In this document: one piece after another, positions 1 through 8,523 of the stretch
Layout of the letters: every line of letters begins with the position of its first letter
How positions within the stretch are numbered: position 1 is the first letter of the stretch
Source: Paenibacillus gyeongsangnamensis
GTDB taxonomy: Bacteria; Bacillota; Bacilli; Paenibacillales; NBRC-103111
NCBI RefSeq assembly: GCF_027533625.1
Contig: NZ_JAQAGZ010000007.1
Span: 62,001 to 126,000 of the forward strand
DNA length: 64,000 nt
Direction of reading: 5' to 3'
Notes under the pieces: generated by a model
Databases searched by the model: none
Seen by the model: the letters and a program-made list of their open reading frames with translations, nothing else
What the model was told of the DNA's origin: nothing
Position numbers and translations under genes: made by a program

Positions 1-576
1 TATCAAATGCATTGGCCGGATACGGATGCGAATGCTCCAGCGGAAGAGACCATGCGCGCCATGGATAAGCTCGTACAAGACGGCAAAGTTCGTTATGTGG
101 GCGTAAGCAATTACAATGTCCCGCAATTGGAAGCGTCGCTTTCCGTTAGGCATGTCGATTCTTTGCAGCCGCCGTATTCCATTCTGAGGCCTGCCGTTGA
201 GAAGGAGATTCTGCCGTTCTGTATGGAGAAAGGGATTGGAGTCGTCGCTTACAGCCCGTTGACCTCAGGACTCCTGTCGGGAAATTACACTTACGATACC
301 AAATTCCCGGATGACGATTGGCGTTCCCGCAACAAAGCCCATACCGAAGATCTGAAGAAAAACGTGGACCGCGTCGAGAAGCTGAAAGTGATCGCGAGCC
401 GGTACGGCATTACCATGCCGCAGCTTGCTGTCGCGTATGATCTCGCCCATCCGGCGTTGACAAGCGCCATTATAGGCGTTCGTAAGCCGAGCCACATCTT
501 AGGCGTACTGCCGGCAATCGACGTAACTTTGGATGAAGCTACACTTGCGGAAATTCGCAAAATAGCCGTCGAATGA
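1..576 (+). CDS. Aldo/keto reductase, C-terminal part (cut by window edge)
   Basis: This is the C-terminal part of an NADPH-dependent aldo/keto reductase. The frame is open from base 1 and begins Y-Q-M-H-W-P, the strand that carries the catalytic histidine of the Asp-Tyr-Lys-His tetrad, so the first three tetrad residues lie outside the window. The segment V-R-Y-V-G-V-S-N-Y and the late I-I-G-V-R-K-P cofactor-binding stretch are typical of the AKR barrel. A second, complete aldo/keto reductase follows 50 bases downstream in the same direction, so the two are probably co-transcribed. The substrate cannot be told from the sequence. Confidence 0.9.
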   Translation, partial: YQMHWPDTDANAPAEETMRAMDKLVQDGKVRYVGVSNYNVPQLEASLSVRHVDSLQPPYSILRPAVEKEILPFCMEKGIGVVAYSPLTSGLLSGNYTYDTKFPDDDWRSRNKAHTEDLKKNVDRVEKLKVIASRYGITMPQLAVAYDLAHPALTSAIIGVRKPSHILGVLPAIDVTLDEATLAEIRKIAVE

Positions 577-626
577 TAATAATATAGCTTCATATAGGCA
601 AAGTATCTTGAATTGGAGGCTATCAT

Positions 627-1595
627 ATGCAGTATAATAACTTGTCAAAAACAAGTCTTAAAGTTTCCATGTTGAGTCTTGGAACTATGATGTTCGGAGG
701 GCAAACAAGCGAAGCTGACAGTCTTAAAATCATGGACTACGCCTTTGAGCATGGCATCAATTTTTTTGATACTGCAAACTCGTATAATCAGGGCGAAAGC
801 GAAAAGATCGTCGGCAAAGGTCTCAAAGGTAGGCGCGATGAAATTATTCTTGCGACCAAGGTACGCAGTCCTATGGGTGAAAACCCAAATAACGCGGGAC
901 TAAGCCGCCGAAATATTCTATCTGCTGTTGATGCCAGCTTGAAGAGACTGGATACTGATTATATTGACATCTACTACATGCATGCGCCTGACTACGAAAC
1001 CTCCATCGAAGAATCACTTGAAACCATGTCTACTTTGGTAAAATCGGGGAAAATTCGATATATTGGTGTCAGCAACTATGCCGCATGGCAGATCGCCGAT
1101 ATGTTGTCTATCTGCGACAAACGTAATTATATTGCACCCATAATCACTCAGAATGTCTATAACCCTATTACCCGCGGCATAGAAACAGAACTCGTTCCTT
1201 TTTTAAAAGCGCATGACTTGGGCATGGCCATCTATAATCCTATCGCCGGGGGGTTGCTGGCCGGTAAACATAAGCCGGGCCAGCCTGCGGAAAATACTCG
1301 GTTTGCCAGCAATGAAACATACTTTAACCGGTACTGGTCAGATGAGAACTTTGCCACTGTAGACAAGCTTACTCAAATTGCTGCGGAATGTGGACTGAGT
1401 ATCCTGCAGCTTGCGATGAAGTGGTGCGCCGCGCAAGAATCCGTGACGAGTATCATTTCTGGAGTAAGCAAGCTGGCTCAGATCGAGCAGAATATTGCGT
1501 CGATTGAGGGGGAACCCCTGGATGCCGAGACTCTGTTGAAGTGCGATGATGTATGGCGTTCATTGGCAGGAACACGTTTCGGATACAACCGATAA
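627..1595 (+). CDS. Aldo/keto reductase
   Basis: A 322-residue NADPH-dependent aldo/keto reductase, the usual length for this single-domain TIM-barrel family. The catalytic tetrad is visible as Asp48, Tyr53, Lys78 and His119 (F-F-D-T-A-N-S-Y, A-T-K-V, Y-Y-M-H-A). The ATG follows a clear ribosome site (TTGGAGG, about 6 bases upstream). It is in the same direction as the partial AKR before it, and a hairpin terminator follows. It is closest in flavour to the oxidoreductases that work on sugars or small aldehydes near ABC sugar importers, but the substrate is not predictable. Confidence 0.92.
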   Translation: MQYNNLSKTSLKVSMLSLGTMMFGGQTSEADSLKIMDYAFEHGINFFDTANSYNQGESEKIVGKGLKGRRDEIILATKVRSPMGENPNNAGLSRRNILSAVDASLKRLDTDYIDIYYMHAPDYETSIEESLETMSTLVKSGKIRYIGVSNYAAWQIADMLSICDKRNYIAPIITQNVYNPITRGIETELVPFLKAHDLGMAIYNPIAGGLLAGKHKPGQPAENTRFASNETYFNRYWSDENFATVDKLTQIAAECGLSILQLAMKWCAAQESVTSIISGVSKLAQIEQNIASIEGEPLDAETLLKCDDVWRSLAGTRFGYNR

Positions 1596-1626
1596 GTAAG
1601 CCGAATTTAATATTACGAAAAGAAAT

Positions 1627-1664
1627 AAGGCGGGATCGGATGATCTCGCCTTAAATCATTTTTT
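1627..1664 (+). terminator. Rho-independent terminator of the aldo/keto reductase unit
   Basis: Inverted arms AAGGCGGGATC and GATCTCGCCTT around a GGAT loop (one G-T pair), followed after a short AT-rich stretch by TTTTTT. It lies just after the stop at 1595 and before the convergent gene ending at 1709. Confidence 0.75.
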
Positions 1665-1708
1665 CATTGGGCTGATCGACCCTGACTTTCTCCTTTGGTA
1701 GTGCGCGC

Positions 1709-2551
1709 TTACGGGAGACTCTCGAAAATGACCCGATCAACCGCCGCTTTCGTTTTCAAAGCAACTTCGTCAGGCGGCAGCAGGGGCAATTCTTTGCTGA
1801 ACGTTTCCACGGAAACGAAGCTGTCATAACCGATCTGCTTGAGCGAGGTCAGCATCGTCTTTAGATCAATGATGCCTTCTCCCGGCAGTAGCCGTTCGCT
1901 GTCGATTTGTTCGTCAGCCGGCTTATTAGGCGCATCATTGATATGCACCAGTATGATTTGATCTGCCGTCAGTGCCAGTATGTCTTCCTTTGCCGCATAG
2001 GACGTAAACCAGTGGAAGCTGTCAAAGAGCAGCCCCACGTTTTTCTCTCCGATTGCATCGATTAATTCTAACGCGCCAGGCATCGTATGAATGAAATCAT
2101 ATTTCAACGTTCTGGACGTTTTCGGTCCGACCCATTCAATGCCAAAACGGATGCCGTATTCTCCCAGTATTTTTGCGCATTCTCTTAGCCTTCTTATAAA
2201 ACGGCACGTATATTCCGCTACCGGCTCGTCCGTTGCCGGAAATAACCAGGTACAGCAGCGTGTGACACCCAAATGCTTAGCCAAGGCTGCATGCTTGGGT
2301 AAATCCTTGAGCTCCGATAAGAAGGTATTCTCGTCTCTCCTGAATTCAACCGGAAGCCCGAAGCTGCCCAGGACAAGATTTCTGGCCAGCAGCAGTTCTC
2401 TCGCGGCTTCCTTGGATTGCCTTTCCGCCGTTTGGCTGAAAGGCAATATCGGATAGTCGATAGCGGGAAATCCGGCGGCTGACGCTGCATCCAGAAAATC
2501 CAAAAACGGCACATGTTTACCGGTTGTCACCGGGTTTAAAGCTGGTATCAT
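1709..2551 (-). CDS. Sugar-phosphate isomerase/epimerase-like TIM-barrel protein
   Basis: A 280-residue member of the xylose-isomerase-like TIM-barrel superfamily (sugar phosphate isomerase/epimerase, AP endonuclease 2 fold). Likely metal ligands appear in order: a Glu in G-I-E-W-V-G, an Asp in L-L-F-D-S-F-H-W, His/Asp in V-H-I-N-D-A and a late Glu in V-S-V-E-T-F. The ATG has a good ribosome site (GGAGGG). It is the last gene of a minus-strand cluster and follows the alcohol dehydrogenase by 18 bases, suggesting that an oxidised sugar produced by the dehydrogenase is isomerised here. The exact reaction is not known. Confidence 0.85.
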   Translation of the reverse strand: MIPALNPVTTGKHVPFLDFLDAASAAGFPAIDYPILPFSQTAERQSKEAARELLLARNLVLGSFGLPVEFRRDENTFLSELKDLPKHAALAKHLGVTRCCTWLFPATDEPVAEYTCRFIRRLRECAKILGEYGIRFGIEWVGPKTSRTLKYDFIHTMPGALELIDAIGEKNVGLLFDSFHWFTSYAAKEDILALTADQIILVHINDAPNKPADEQIDSERLLPGEGIIDLKTMLTSLKQIGYDSFVSVETFSKELPLLPPDEVALKTKAAVDRVIFESLP

Positions 2552-2569
2552 TGAATTCCCTCCATTTGA

Positions 2570-3559
2570 TTATTCCCACGGTTTTAATAAAATTTTGACG
2601 CTGTTTTGCTGCGCCGATGTTTCAAACGCTTCCTGAATGCGGCTCATCGGAAATTGGTGGGTAATCATCTTCTCCACTAAGGGGGAGTGTTGGATGACTT
2701 CCATAATTTTCGAGAAATCATTCAGATTATAATGCCACGATCCGAACAGATGAAGCCCTTTGCGTATCAGGTCTTTGCTGATCGTAACCGGAGTCTCCAC
2801 ATGACTCTCGCCGACAAAAGCGATTTTCCCTCTCCGTCTGACTGCATCGATACACAGTCTGTGGGCTGGAACCGCCCCCGAACAATCGATGGCATAGTCG
2901 GGTCCGTCCTGTTTACAATAAGAACGGATTTTCGCCAGCGCGTCAGGGTCGCGGGGATCAATCACATCGACGGCACCAAGCTCCCTCGCCAATTGGCTTC
3001 TGTATGCATTGGACTCGACCGCAATGACTCTCGCTCCCCTGTAACGGGCATTCACGATCGCCCCCATGCCGACAGGTCCGAGTCCGGTGACCAGTACTGT
3101 ATCGAACACATTGACACCCATAGTCTGCATCGCGCCAAACGTCGGCCCGAGGGCACAGCAGGCCAACGATGCCTTTTCATAGCTGACATCATCGGGGATT
3201 TTCTTTAAAATAAATGCGGGCTTGACGATATACTGCGCCATCGTACAGTCGAACATTTTGTTTTCCAAACAATGGATGTAATTGCCGGCTAAACAAAGAC
3301 TGCATGTACCGCAGCCGTTCAAGGGCATCGCGACAACACGGTCACCCACCTGGTGAGGCCCGGGCTGTGCAATCTCTACAACCTCGCCGACGGCTTCATG
3401 CCCCAAACAATCCCCGACATTACCGCCAATGAATTTTTTATACTCTGAGCACATCGGAGCGACATGCACCTTGACAAGCACTTCGTCATTTTGAATCTTT
3501 GGTAAGGGCGCTTCCACCAGCACCGCTTTTCTTTCCCCGACTATCGCTGCTTTTTTCAT
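2570..3559 (-). CDS. Zinc-dependent medium-chain alcohol/polyol dehydrogenase
   Basis: A 329-residue cytoplasmic medium-chain dehydrogenase. The catalytic zinc ligands are Cys37 and the G-H-E motif at 53-55. The structural zinc site is the four-cysteine cluster Cys83, Cys86, Cys89 and Cys97. The NAD(P)-binding Rossmann turn G-L-G-P-V-G is at 159-164. The family oxidises polyols or sugars (sorbitol-, threonine- or inositol-type dehydrogenases). The ATG sits behind AGGAGG. It is placed between the permease gene and an isomerase-like gene in the same direction, so it is probably the first catabolic step for the imported sugar. Confidence 0.9.
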   Translation of the reverse strand: MKKAAIVGERKAVLVEAPLPKIQNDEVLVKVHVAPMCSEYKKFIGGNVGDCLGHEAVGEVVEIAQPGPHQVGDRVVAMPLNGCGTCSLCLAGNYIHCLENKMFDCTMAQYIVKPAFILKKIPDDVSYEKASLACCALGPTFGAMQTMGVNVFDTVLVTGLGPVGMGAIVNARYRGARVIAVESNAYRSQLARELGAVDVIDPRDPDALAKIRSYCKQDGPDYAIDCSGAVPAHRLCIDAVRRRGKIAFVGESHVETPVTISKDLIRKGLHLFGSWHYNLNDFSKIMEVIQHSPLVEKMITHQFPMSRIQEAFETSAQQNSVKILLKPWE

Positions 3560-3608
3560 TGTTTACGGCCTCCTATAATAATAGAAATATAATTTTGCAA
3601 CCTGACTC

Positions 3609-4448
3609 TTACCCTTTTACCGCACCCGCCGTAATTCCCTGCACGATGTAATTTTGCAGAACCATGTAGATGAAAATGCCGGGCACCATGGCAACGGAAA
3701 TGGCCGCAAGCACCTGAGCCCAGTCCGTCGAATAAAAGCCCATAAATTGCAGCAGCGCAACGGGAAGCGTCTGTGCCCCCGTTTTCCGTAAAAAGATCAA
3801 AGCGTATAAAAGCTCGTTCCAGGAATGAATGAAGCTCAGGATCCCCGCCGTCGCCACGGCAGGCATGGAAATGGGAAATATAATTTTGAAAAAGCATCCG
3901 ATCAAGCTGCTTCCGTCGATAACTGCCGCCTCTTCCATATCTCTGGAAATCGTGGCGTAATATCCCGACAAGATTAAGATGGACGTGGGAATGCCGAATG
4001 CGATATAGGGCAACATCAACAGTACTCTCGTATCGATATTATCGCTATAGCTTTGCAGGTCGAGATAAATGGGGATCAGCGTGGAATGAACCGGGATCAT
4101 GATGCCGATCAGGATCATCCCCATAACGGCTTTGCTGCCTTTCCATTTCAAGCGAACCAGACCGTACGCCGCCATAGCCGAAAGAAGGATCACAACCAGC
4201 GTGGAAACGGCGGAAATGTACAGGCTGTTCCATACGTTGATTTGTAAATGATACTGGGTAAAAATCTTTTTATACACTTCCCAGTGAAATTGGTCGGGCA
4301 AGCCCCAAGGATGCAAATAAAACGATTCCGTAGATTTCAGAGAGCCGAGAAACACCCAGACAACGGGATAAATGACAGCCGCCGCCCAAAAAATCAGCAT
4401 CCCGTACTTAAGAAAACCTGCAATATAGCCGAGCATGGAAGATTTCAT
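3609..4448 (-). CDS. Carbohydrate ABC transporter permease, MalG/UgpE type
   Basis: Inner-membrane permease with about six hydrophobic segments and the cytoplasmic EAA loop (E-E-A-A-V-I-D-G then F-P-I-S-M-P) that docks to the ATPase. The frame extends upstream to 4487, but the ATG at 4448 is preferred: it has AAAGGAGGG six bases upstream and starts one base after the stop of the preceding permease, giving 279 residues. It forms a pair with the MalF-type permease and the binding protein. No ATPase gene is present nearby, so a shared MsmX/UgpC-type ATPase encoded elsewhere is expected. Confidence 0.92.
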   Translation of the reverse strand: MKSSMLGYIAGFLKYGMLIFWAAAVIYPVVWVFLGSLKSTESFYLHPWGLPDQFHWEVYKKIFTQYHLQINVWNSLYISAVSTLVVILLSAMAAYGLVRLKWKGSKAVMGMILIGIMIPVHSTLIPIYLDLQSYSDNIDTRVLLMLPYIAFGIPTSILILSGYYATISRDMEEAAVIDGSSLIGCFFKIIFPISMPAVATAGILSFIHSWNELLYALIFLRKTGAQTLPVALLQFMGFYSTDWAQVLAAISVAMVPGIFIYMVLQNYIVQGITAGAVKG

Positions 4449-4449
4449 G

Positions 4450-5328
4450 CTATGCCCTCCTTTCCCGCGCGAATGCGGAGAGTGCAAGCGTAAACAAGAT
4501 ATTCAACATAAACAGCACTACCGCCACGGCGCTTCCGTAACCGTATCTCATCTCAACAAACGCCGTGTTGTACATATGCAAAGCAAGCACGTCGGAATGA
4601 TGCGCGGGTCCTCCTCCGGTTAATGAAATGACGGTATCGAAGGCTTTTACCGAGCCGGTCAAGCATAGAATCAGACTGATGACGATAAACGGCTTAACCA
4701 AAGGAAGGGTGATATGAAATAGCGTCTGTATGCTGTTGGCCCCGTCTATGGTTGCCGATTCGTACGTATCCTTCGATATGGTAGACATGCCCGTCAAGTA
4801 AATTACCATATGATAACCGAAATATTGCCAAGACAAGGCGATGATGGGACCATATATGGCAAAAACCGGATCGGACAACCAATCCTTGTCAAAGACGGCA
4901 TTCCCCAACAGCCGGATTATCATATTGAGCAGGCCCATTTCGCTATGGAAAATAAATAAAAAAAGCAGGCCGACGGATGTGCCGGAAATGATGACGGGAA
5001 AAAAATAAACGTTCCGAAAAAAATGAGCCGCTCTGATCCTTCCATTCAAAAGATTAGCCAGCAAAAAGGCTAACGGCAGCTGTAAAACAATACAGCCCAG
5101 CGAAAAAATCAGCGTATTTTTCAAGGACAACAAAAAGACGTCGTCATGTCCAAATAGATCGGAGTAATTTTTAAACCCGATAAATAGCTTGGAGCCTACC
5201 AAATTCCACTCGAAAAAGCTGTAATAGATCGATTTAAGAATCGGGACCGGCAGCACATACATATAAATCAGCAGCGCAGGAAAAACGAAAAAGACGATGG
5301 TCCATTTATGGCTCAGCATTTTCTCCAC
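4450..5328 (-). CDS. Carbohydrate ABC transporter permease, MalF/UgpA type
   Basis: A 292-residue inner-membrane permease with about six transmembrane segments and the EAA motif (Y-E-S-A-T-I-D-G-A then T-L-P-L-V-K-P). It is the first permease of the operon, downstream of the binding protein. The start is either a GTG at 5328 or the ATG four codons later; ribosome-site spacing does not settle this. It almost touches the next permease (one base between stop and start), a sign of translational coupling. The substrate is probably a mono- or oligosaccharide, judging from family and neighbours. Confidence 0.9.
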   Translation of the reverse strand: MEKMLSHKWTIVFFVFPALLIYMYVLPVPILKSIYYSFFEWNLVGSKLFIGFKNYSDLFGHDDVFLLSLKNTLIFSLGCIVLQLPLAFLLANLLNGRIRAAHFFRNVYFFPVIISGTSVGLLFLFIFHSEMGLLNMIIRLLGNAVFDKDWLSDPVFAIYGPIIALSWQYFGYHMVIYLTGMSTISKDTYESATIDGANSIQTLFHITLPLVKPFIVISLILCLTGSVKAFDTVISLTGGGPAHHSDVLALHMYNTAFVEMRYGYGSAVAVVLFMLNILFTLALSAFARERRA

Positions 5329-5377
5329 TTTCGGTATGTTCTCCCTTCCAAATGTCTGGAATCAATCACCGGGAGGA

Positions 5378-5407
5378 GGGAACCCTATCCAATGAGACAG
5401 GGCTCCC
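5378..5407 (-). other. Intercistronic hairpin between binding-protein and permease genes
   Basis: Inverted arms GGGAACCCT and AGGGCTCCC (one wobble pair) with a 12-base spacer lie in the 92-base gap between the binding-protein gene and the first permease. There is no T run. Such hairpins usually protect the upstream binding-protein mRNA or reduce read-through into the permeases. That role is an inference. Confidence 0.6.
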
Positions 5408-5420
5408 CAATGATTGTGAT

Positions 5421-6779
5421 TTATTTTGCTCCCGCTTGGGCTTGTTTCTTCTGATCCTCTGCCTTTTTTTGCAAAGCGGAAAGCGCTTGCTGCGGTTCGA
5501 CATCCATATAAAATCCTTGCGTCGTATTGTTCAATTCTTTGCCCATGTAAACGCCTAACGGTATATCCCAGAAATACATTGAATTTTTGGCGTTTATTCC
5601 AGTTTTAGCCAGTTGCTCGCTAAGTGGCGGCAGATCGCCCGGATTCGCCGTAAATTGGTAGGCGAGCATACTCCCCAGCTTAGCCAATGCCAACTGCCGA
5701 TCCTGAGAGTACATGAATTTGATAAACTTCTTGACTTCCTCGGGATGCTTCGTAGCCGCGCCTACGGAAAAGGCATTGGTCGGCGTTTGCAGATAGTCGT
5801 CCTTGCTGCCTTTACCGCCCGCGACATCGGGGAAGTTGAAAAAGCCTACTTTATCCCCCATCGACTGCACCAAATTCACATTGCTCGCGGATGTCAGACC
5901 GATGTACATACCGGCCTTGCCCTGGGCCAATTTGATTTCCGATTCCGGCCGGGTCAAGCTGTTCACATTTTTCTCAAAAGCGCCGCGTTTGACAAGATCC
6001 TGCATCATGGTAGCCGCTTCTACGAAAGGCTTATCCGTCCATGAGCCCGTTTTCTCAATGACCGTTTTTTGATAAACGTCCGTACCGCCGATCCGCTCGG
6101 CAAGCATCATAAAGAGAATGGTGCCGACCCACGGCTCTTTATTCGGCATTGAAATCGGAACAATGTCATTTTTCTTGAGGACATCGATAATGCTCAACAG
6201 TTCGTCGTATGTTTGCGGAGGCTGGAGGTTAAATTTTTGAAAAACGTCTTTATTGTAATAAACGACCTCCAGATCCTGGGTCAACGGCATCGCATACGTT
6301 TTTCCGTTGAATGTAGTGGCGCTCAAAGCGGATGGAGAAAATTTGCTTTTCAGCTCCGGCGTTGAATTCAGGAATTCCGTCAAATCGTATACTCTGGACG
6401 ATTCCGCGAAGGGACGTAATCTTTCCAGCGTCCATGTTTGAAAAATATCCGGCACATCGTTGGCAGCCATTCTGGTTGTTACGGTCGTTAAATAGTTGTC
6501 GCCGCTCGTATTATCGATTACTTCAAAATCGATATTCGGATTTTCCTTTTTGAACAGTTCGACATTCTCCTGCATCCATTGCGCCCGCGGGTCCGCAGAA
6601 CCGCTGTTTTTGGGATACATCAGCTGCAGCGTTACTTTTTTACCGGATTGCGCCGCACTATTTGTTCCGTTTGTGCCCGCAGCAGGCGCACTCCCTCCTC
6701 CTGAAGAGCATGCGGCGGCAATCAATGTCAGAACCAATCCTGCAACGCCCGTTTTGAAAGCATTTCCAAACCTTTTCAC
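5421..6779 (-). CDS. Extracellular sugar-binding lipoprotein of an ABC importer
   Basis: Family 1 (MalE/UgpB-like) solute-binding protein. It has a lipoprotein signal with a basic start K-R-F, a hydrophobic core and the cleavage box I-A-A-A-C, followed by a Gly/Ser-rich linker. The open frame begins at 6812, but GTG 6779 is chosen because GAGGAGGGGG lies just upstream and it places the basic n-region at the start, giving 452 residues. It is anchored outside the membrane and delivers sugar to the two permeases downstream. Upstream on the same strand is a two-component system of the kind that often controls such importers. Confidence 0.92.
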   Translation of the reverse strand: MKRFGNAFKTGVAGLVLTLIAAACSSGGGSAPAAGTNGTNSAAQSGKKVTLQLMYPKNSGSADPRAQWMQENVELFKKENPNIDFEVIDNTSGDNYLTTVTTRMAANDVPDIFQTWTLERLRPFAESSRVYDLTEFLNSTPELKSKFSPSALSATTFNGKTYAMPLTQDLEVVYYNKDVFQKFNLQPPQTYDELLSIIDVLKKNDIVPISMPNKEPWVGTILFMMLAERIGGTDVYQKTVIEKTGSWTDKPFVEAATMMQDLVKRGAFEKNVNSLTRPESEIKLAQGKAGMYIGLTSASNVNLVQSMGDKVGFFNFPDVAGGKGSKDDYLQTPTNAFSVGAATKHPEEVKKFIKFMYSQDRQLALAKLGSMLAYQFTANPGDLPPLSEQLAKTGINAKNSMYFWDIPLGVYMGKELNNTTQGFYMDVEPQQALSALQKKAEDQKKQAQAGAK

Positions 6780-6897
6780 TCCAAGTTCCCCCTCCTCTAT
6801 TCGTTGTCGCAACCGGTTACATAAGTAAGTGTAAGCTATTACGGAAGCAATCAGTAGATCACAAAATGTACATTTGGTTTAAAATCATGACATGAAA

Positions 6898-8523
6898 TCA
6901 AAACAATTCTTTATAATAATCCCGGTATTCGCTCGGACTGACGCCAGTTATTTTTTTGAATTTTACGGAAAAATAATGGGGATCCTCAAAGCCCGTCCTG
7001 CTGGATATTTCGTAAATTTTGAAAAGCGGATTTTGCAGCAGCTTTTTGGCCTGTTCGATTCTGATGTTAGTCAAAAGATCCGTAAAGGTTTCCCCCGTTT
7101 CCTTTTTAATCAGCCTGCTGATATAATTGCTGTTTAAATGAATTTGGCCGGAGAGCCATTCCAAGCTGACGTTCTGGGCATAGTACTCCTGCAGCAATCC
7201 GATTATCTGCTCAATCACTTTTTTATTCTGCGTCTTTATTTGCCGGTAAATCTCGCGAGACATCGAAATCACTGCTTTTTCAATCATGTTAAAGCAACCG
7301 TCCGAGGTTTCGCATACCAGAATATCGTTAAACAGCTTCTCCCTTATATTGAAATCCAGCTCTATATTGCTGCGCACGACAAGGCTGAGCACCTGCGCTG
7401 CAATTTCCACGCTCACCGCGCGGACAACGCCGGGACGCTCCTGGTTTTTGGAGAAGGATCGGTACAGCTCGGCGAGTTTTTGACGGCATTCCGCCTCATT
7501 TCCGACCTGAAGCGCCTTAATCATCTGCTTGCTGCATTCGGTGTAGTACGAATACGGAACGTTGTCTTCCGTTTTGTCCATAGCGTGCGAGACATCGGCA
7601 TGAAAAATAATGGACCCTGCGCCCATGTAAAATACATGCTGGATGGCGTCCACCGCCTCCAAATAAGCCTGATTTGCATGACTTAACCACGGTTTCTTGC
7701 GGCTGATGCTGAAAGACAGCATTAACGGCAAATCCTTGGCGGCAAGCAGGCTCTGTATTTCTTCACAAAGCTGCGTTATCGTTTCACGGCGCTCCTCTTC
7801 CTTCGTCATATACACGATACTGAACCATTCGTCCTTTAATGGAACGAAATAACAGGACTCCCTATCCCCGACATACTGCTCCACGTTAGCCCCAATGACC
7901 GTCATCCAATACTGCTTTTCCTCTTCCTTGTCGAAAAAAACATCCAATTCATCCGGCTTGAATAAAATGACATATAGCGGCCCATCCAAAGGGATTTCAT
8001 ACAAGCGGAGCAGTTCGTCAGAAACCGGAGCACCGGATTCCATCTGTCCGTTCAATAGTAATTTTCTTAAAAAAATACTGCGGTAAATATGCAGCTGCTG
8101 TTGAAATTCGGTTTTAAACTTTGCCAGCTCGCGGCTCTGGCGCTCCTCCGACTGGATGTGCAGGACGGCATCTTCTATCACTTTTTTCATGTCCTCATAT
8201 ACAGTCGGCTTCAGCATAAAATGGAACACGCCAAGCTCAATTCCTTTCCGGGCATATTCAAACTCGCTGTACCCGCTCAGCAAAATGACTTTGGCCAAAG
8301 GGTTCGCCCTAATCGCATGTTCGGCAACCTGCATGCCGTCGTATCCGGGCATTTTAATGTCCGTCACAACAATATCCGGCTTCCATTGATCAATAGCCTG
8401 CAGCGCCTCATGTCCGTTGCCCGCAACCCCAACCAAGGTGCATCCGATGTCCGACCAGGGAACGGATTCGCTCAGACCTTTCCGGATCATCGCTTCGTCA
8501 TCAATAATTAATGCTTTGTACAT
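6898..8523 (-). CDS. YesN-type response regulator with AraC DNA-binding domain
   Basis: A 541-residue cytoplasmic response regulator. The N-terminal receiver domain has the acidic pair Asp8/Asp9, phosphorylation site Asp55 and Lys105. A long middle region follows, and the last ~100 residues form an AraC-type double helix-turn-helix. The ATG has GAGGTG upstream. The start overlaps the end of the histidine kinase gene by 23 bases, so the pair is translationally coupled. It probably activates the binding-protein/permease/dehydrogenase genes that follow 118 bases downstream; the target is inferred from position. Confidence 0.93.
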   Translation of the reverse strand: MYKALIIDDEAMIRKGLSESVPWSDIGCTLVGVAGNGHEALQAIDQWKPDIVVTDIKMPGYDGMQVAEHAIRANPLAKVILLSGYSEFEYARKGIELGVFHFMLKPTVYEDMKKVIEDAVLHIQSEERQSRELAKFKTEFQQQLHIYRSIFLRKLLLNGQMESGAPVSDELLRLYEIPLDGPLYVILFKPDELDVFFDKEEEKQYWMTVIGANVEQYVGDRESCYFVPLKDEWFSIVYMTKEEERRETITQLCEEIQSLLAAKDLPLMLSFSISRKKPWLSHANQAYLEAVDAIQHVFYMGAGSIIFHADVSHAMDKTEDNVPYSYYTECSKQMIKALQVGNEAECRQKLAELYRSFSKNQERPGVVRAVSVEIAAQVLSLVVRSNIELDFNIREKLFNDILVCETSDGCFNMIEKAVISMSREIYRQIKTQNKKVIEQIIGLLQEYYAQNVSLEWLSGQIHLNSNYISRLIKKETGETFTDLLTNIRIEQAKKLLQNPLFKIYEISSRTGFEDPHYFSVKFKKITGVSPSEYRDYYKELF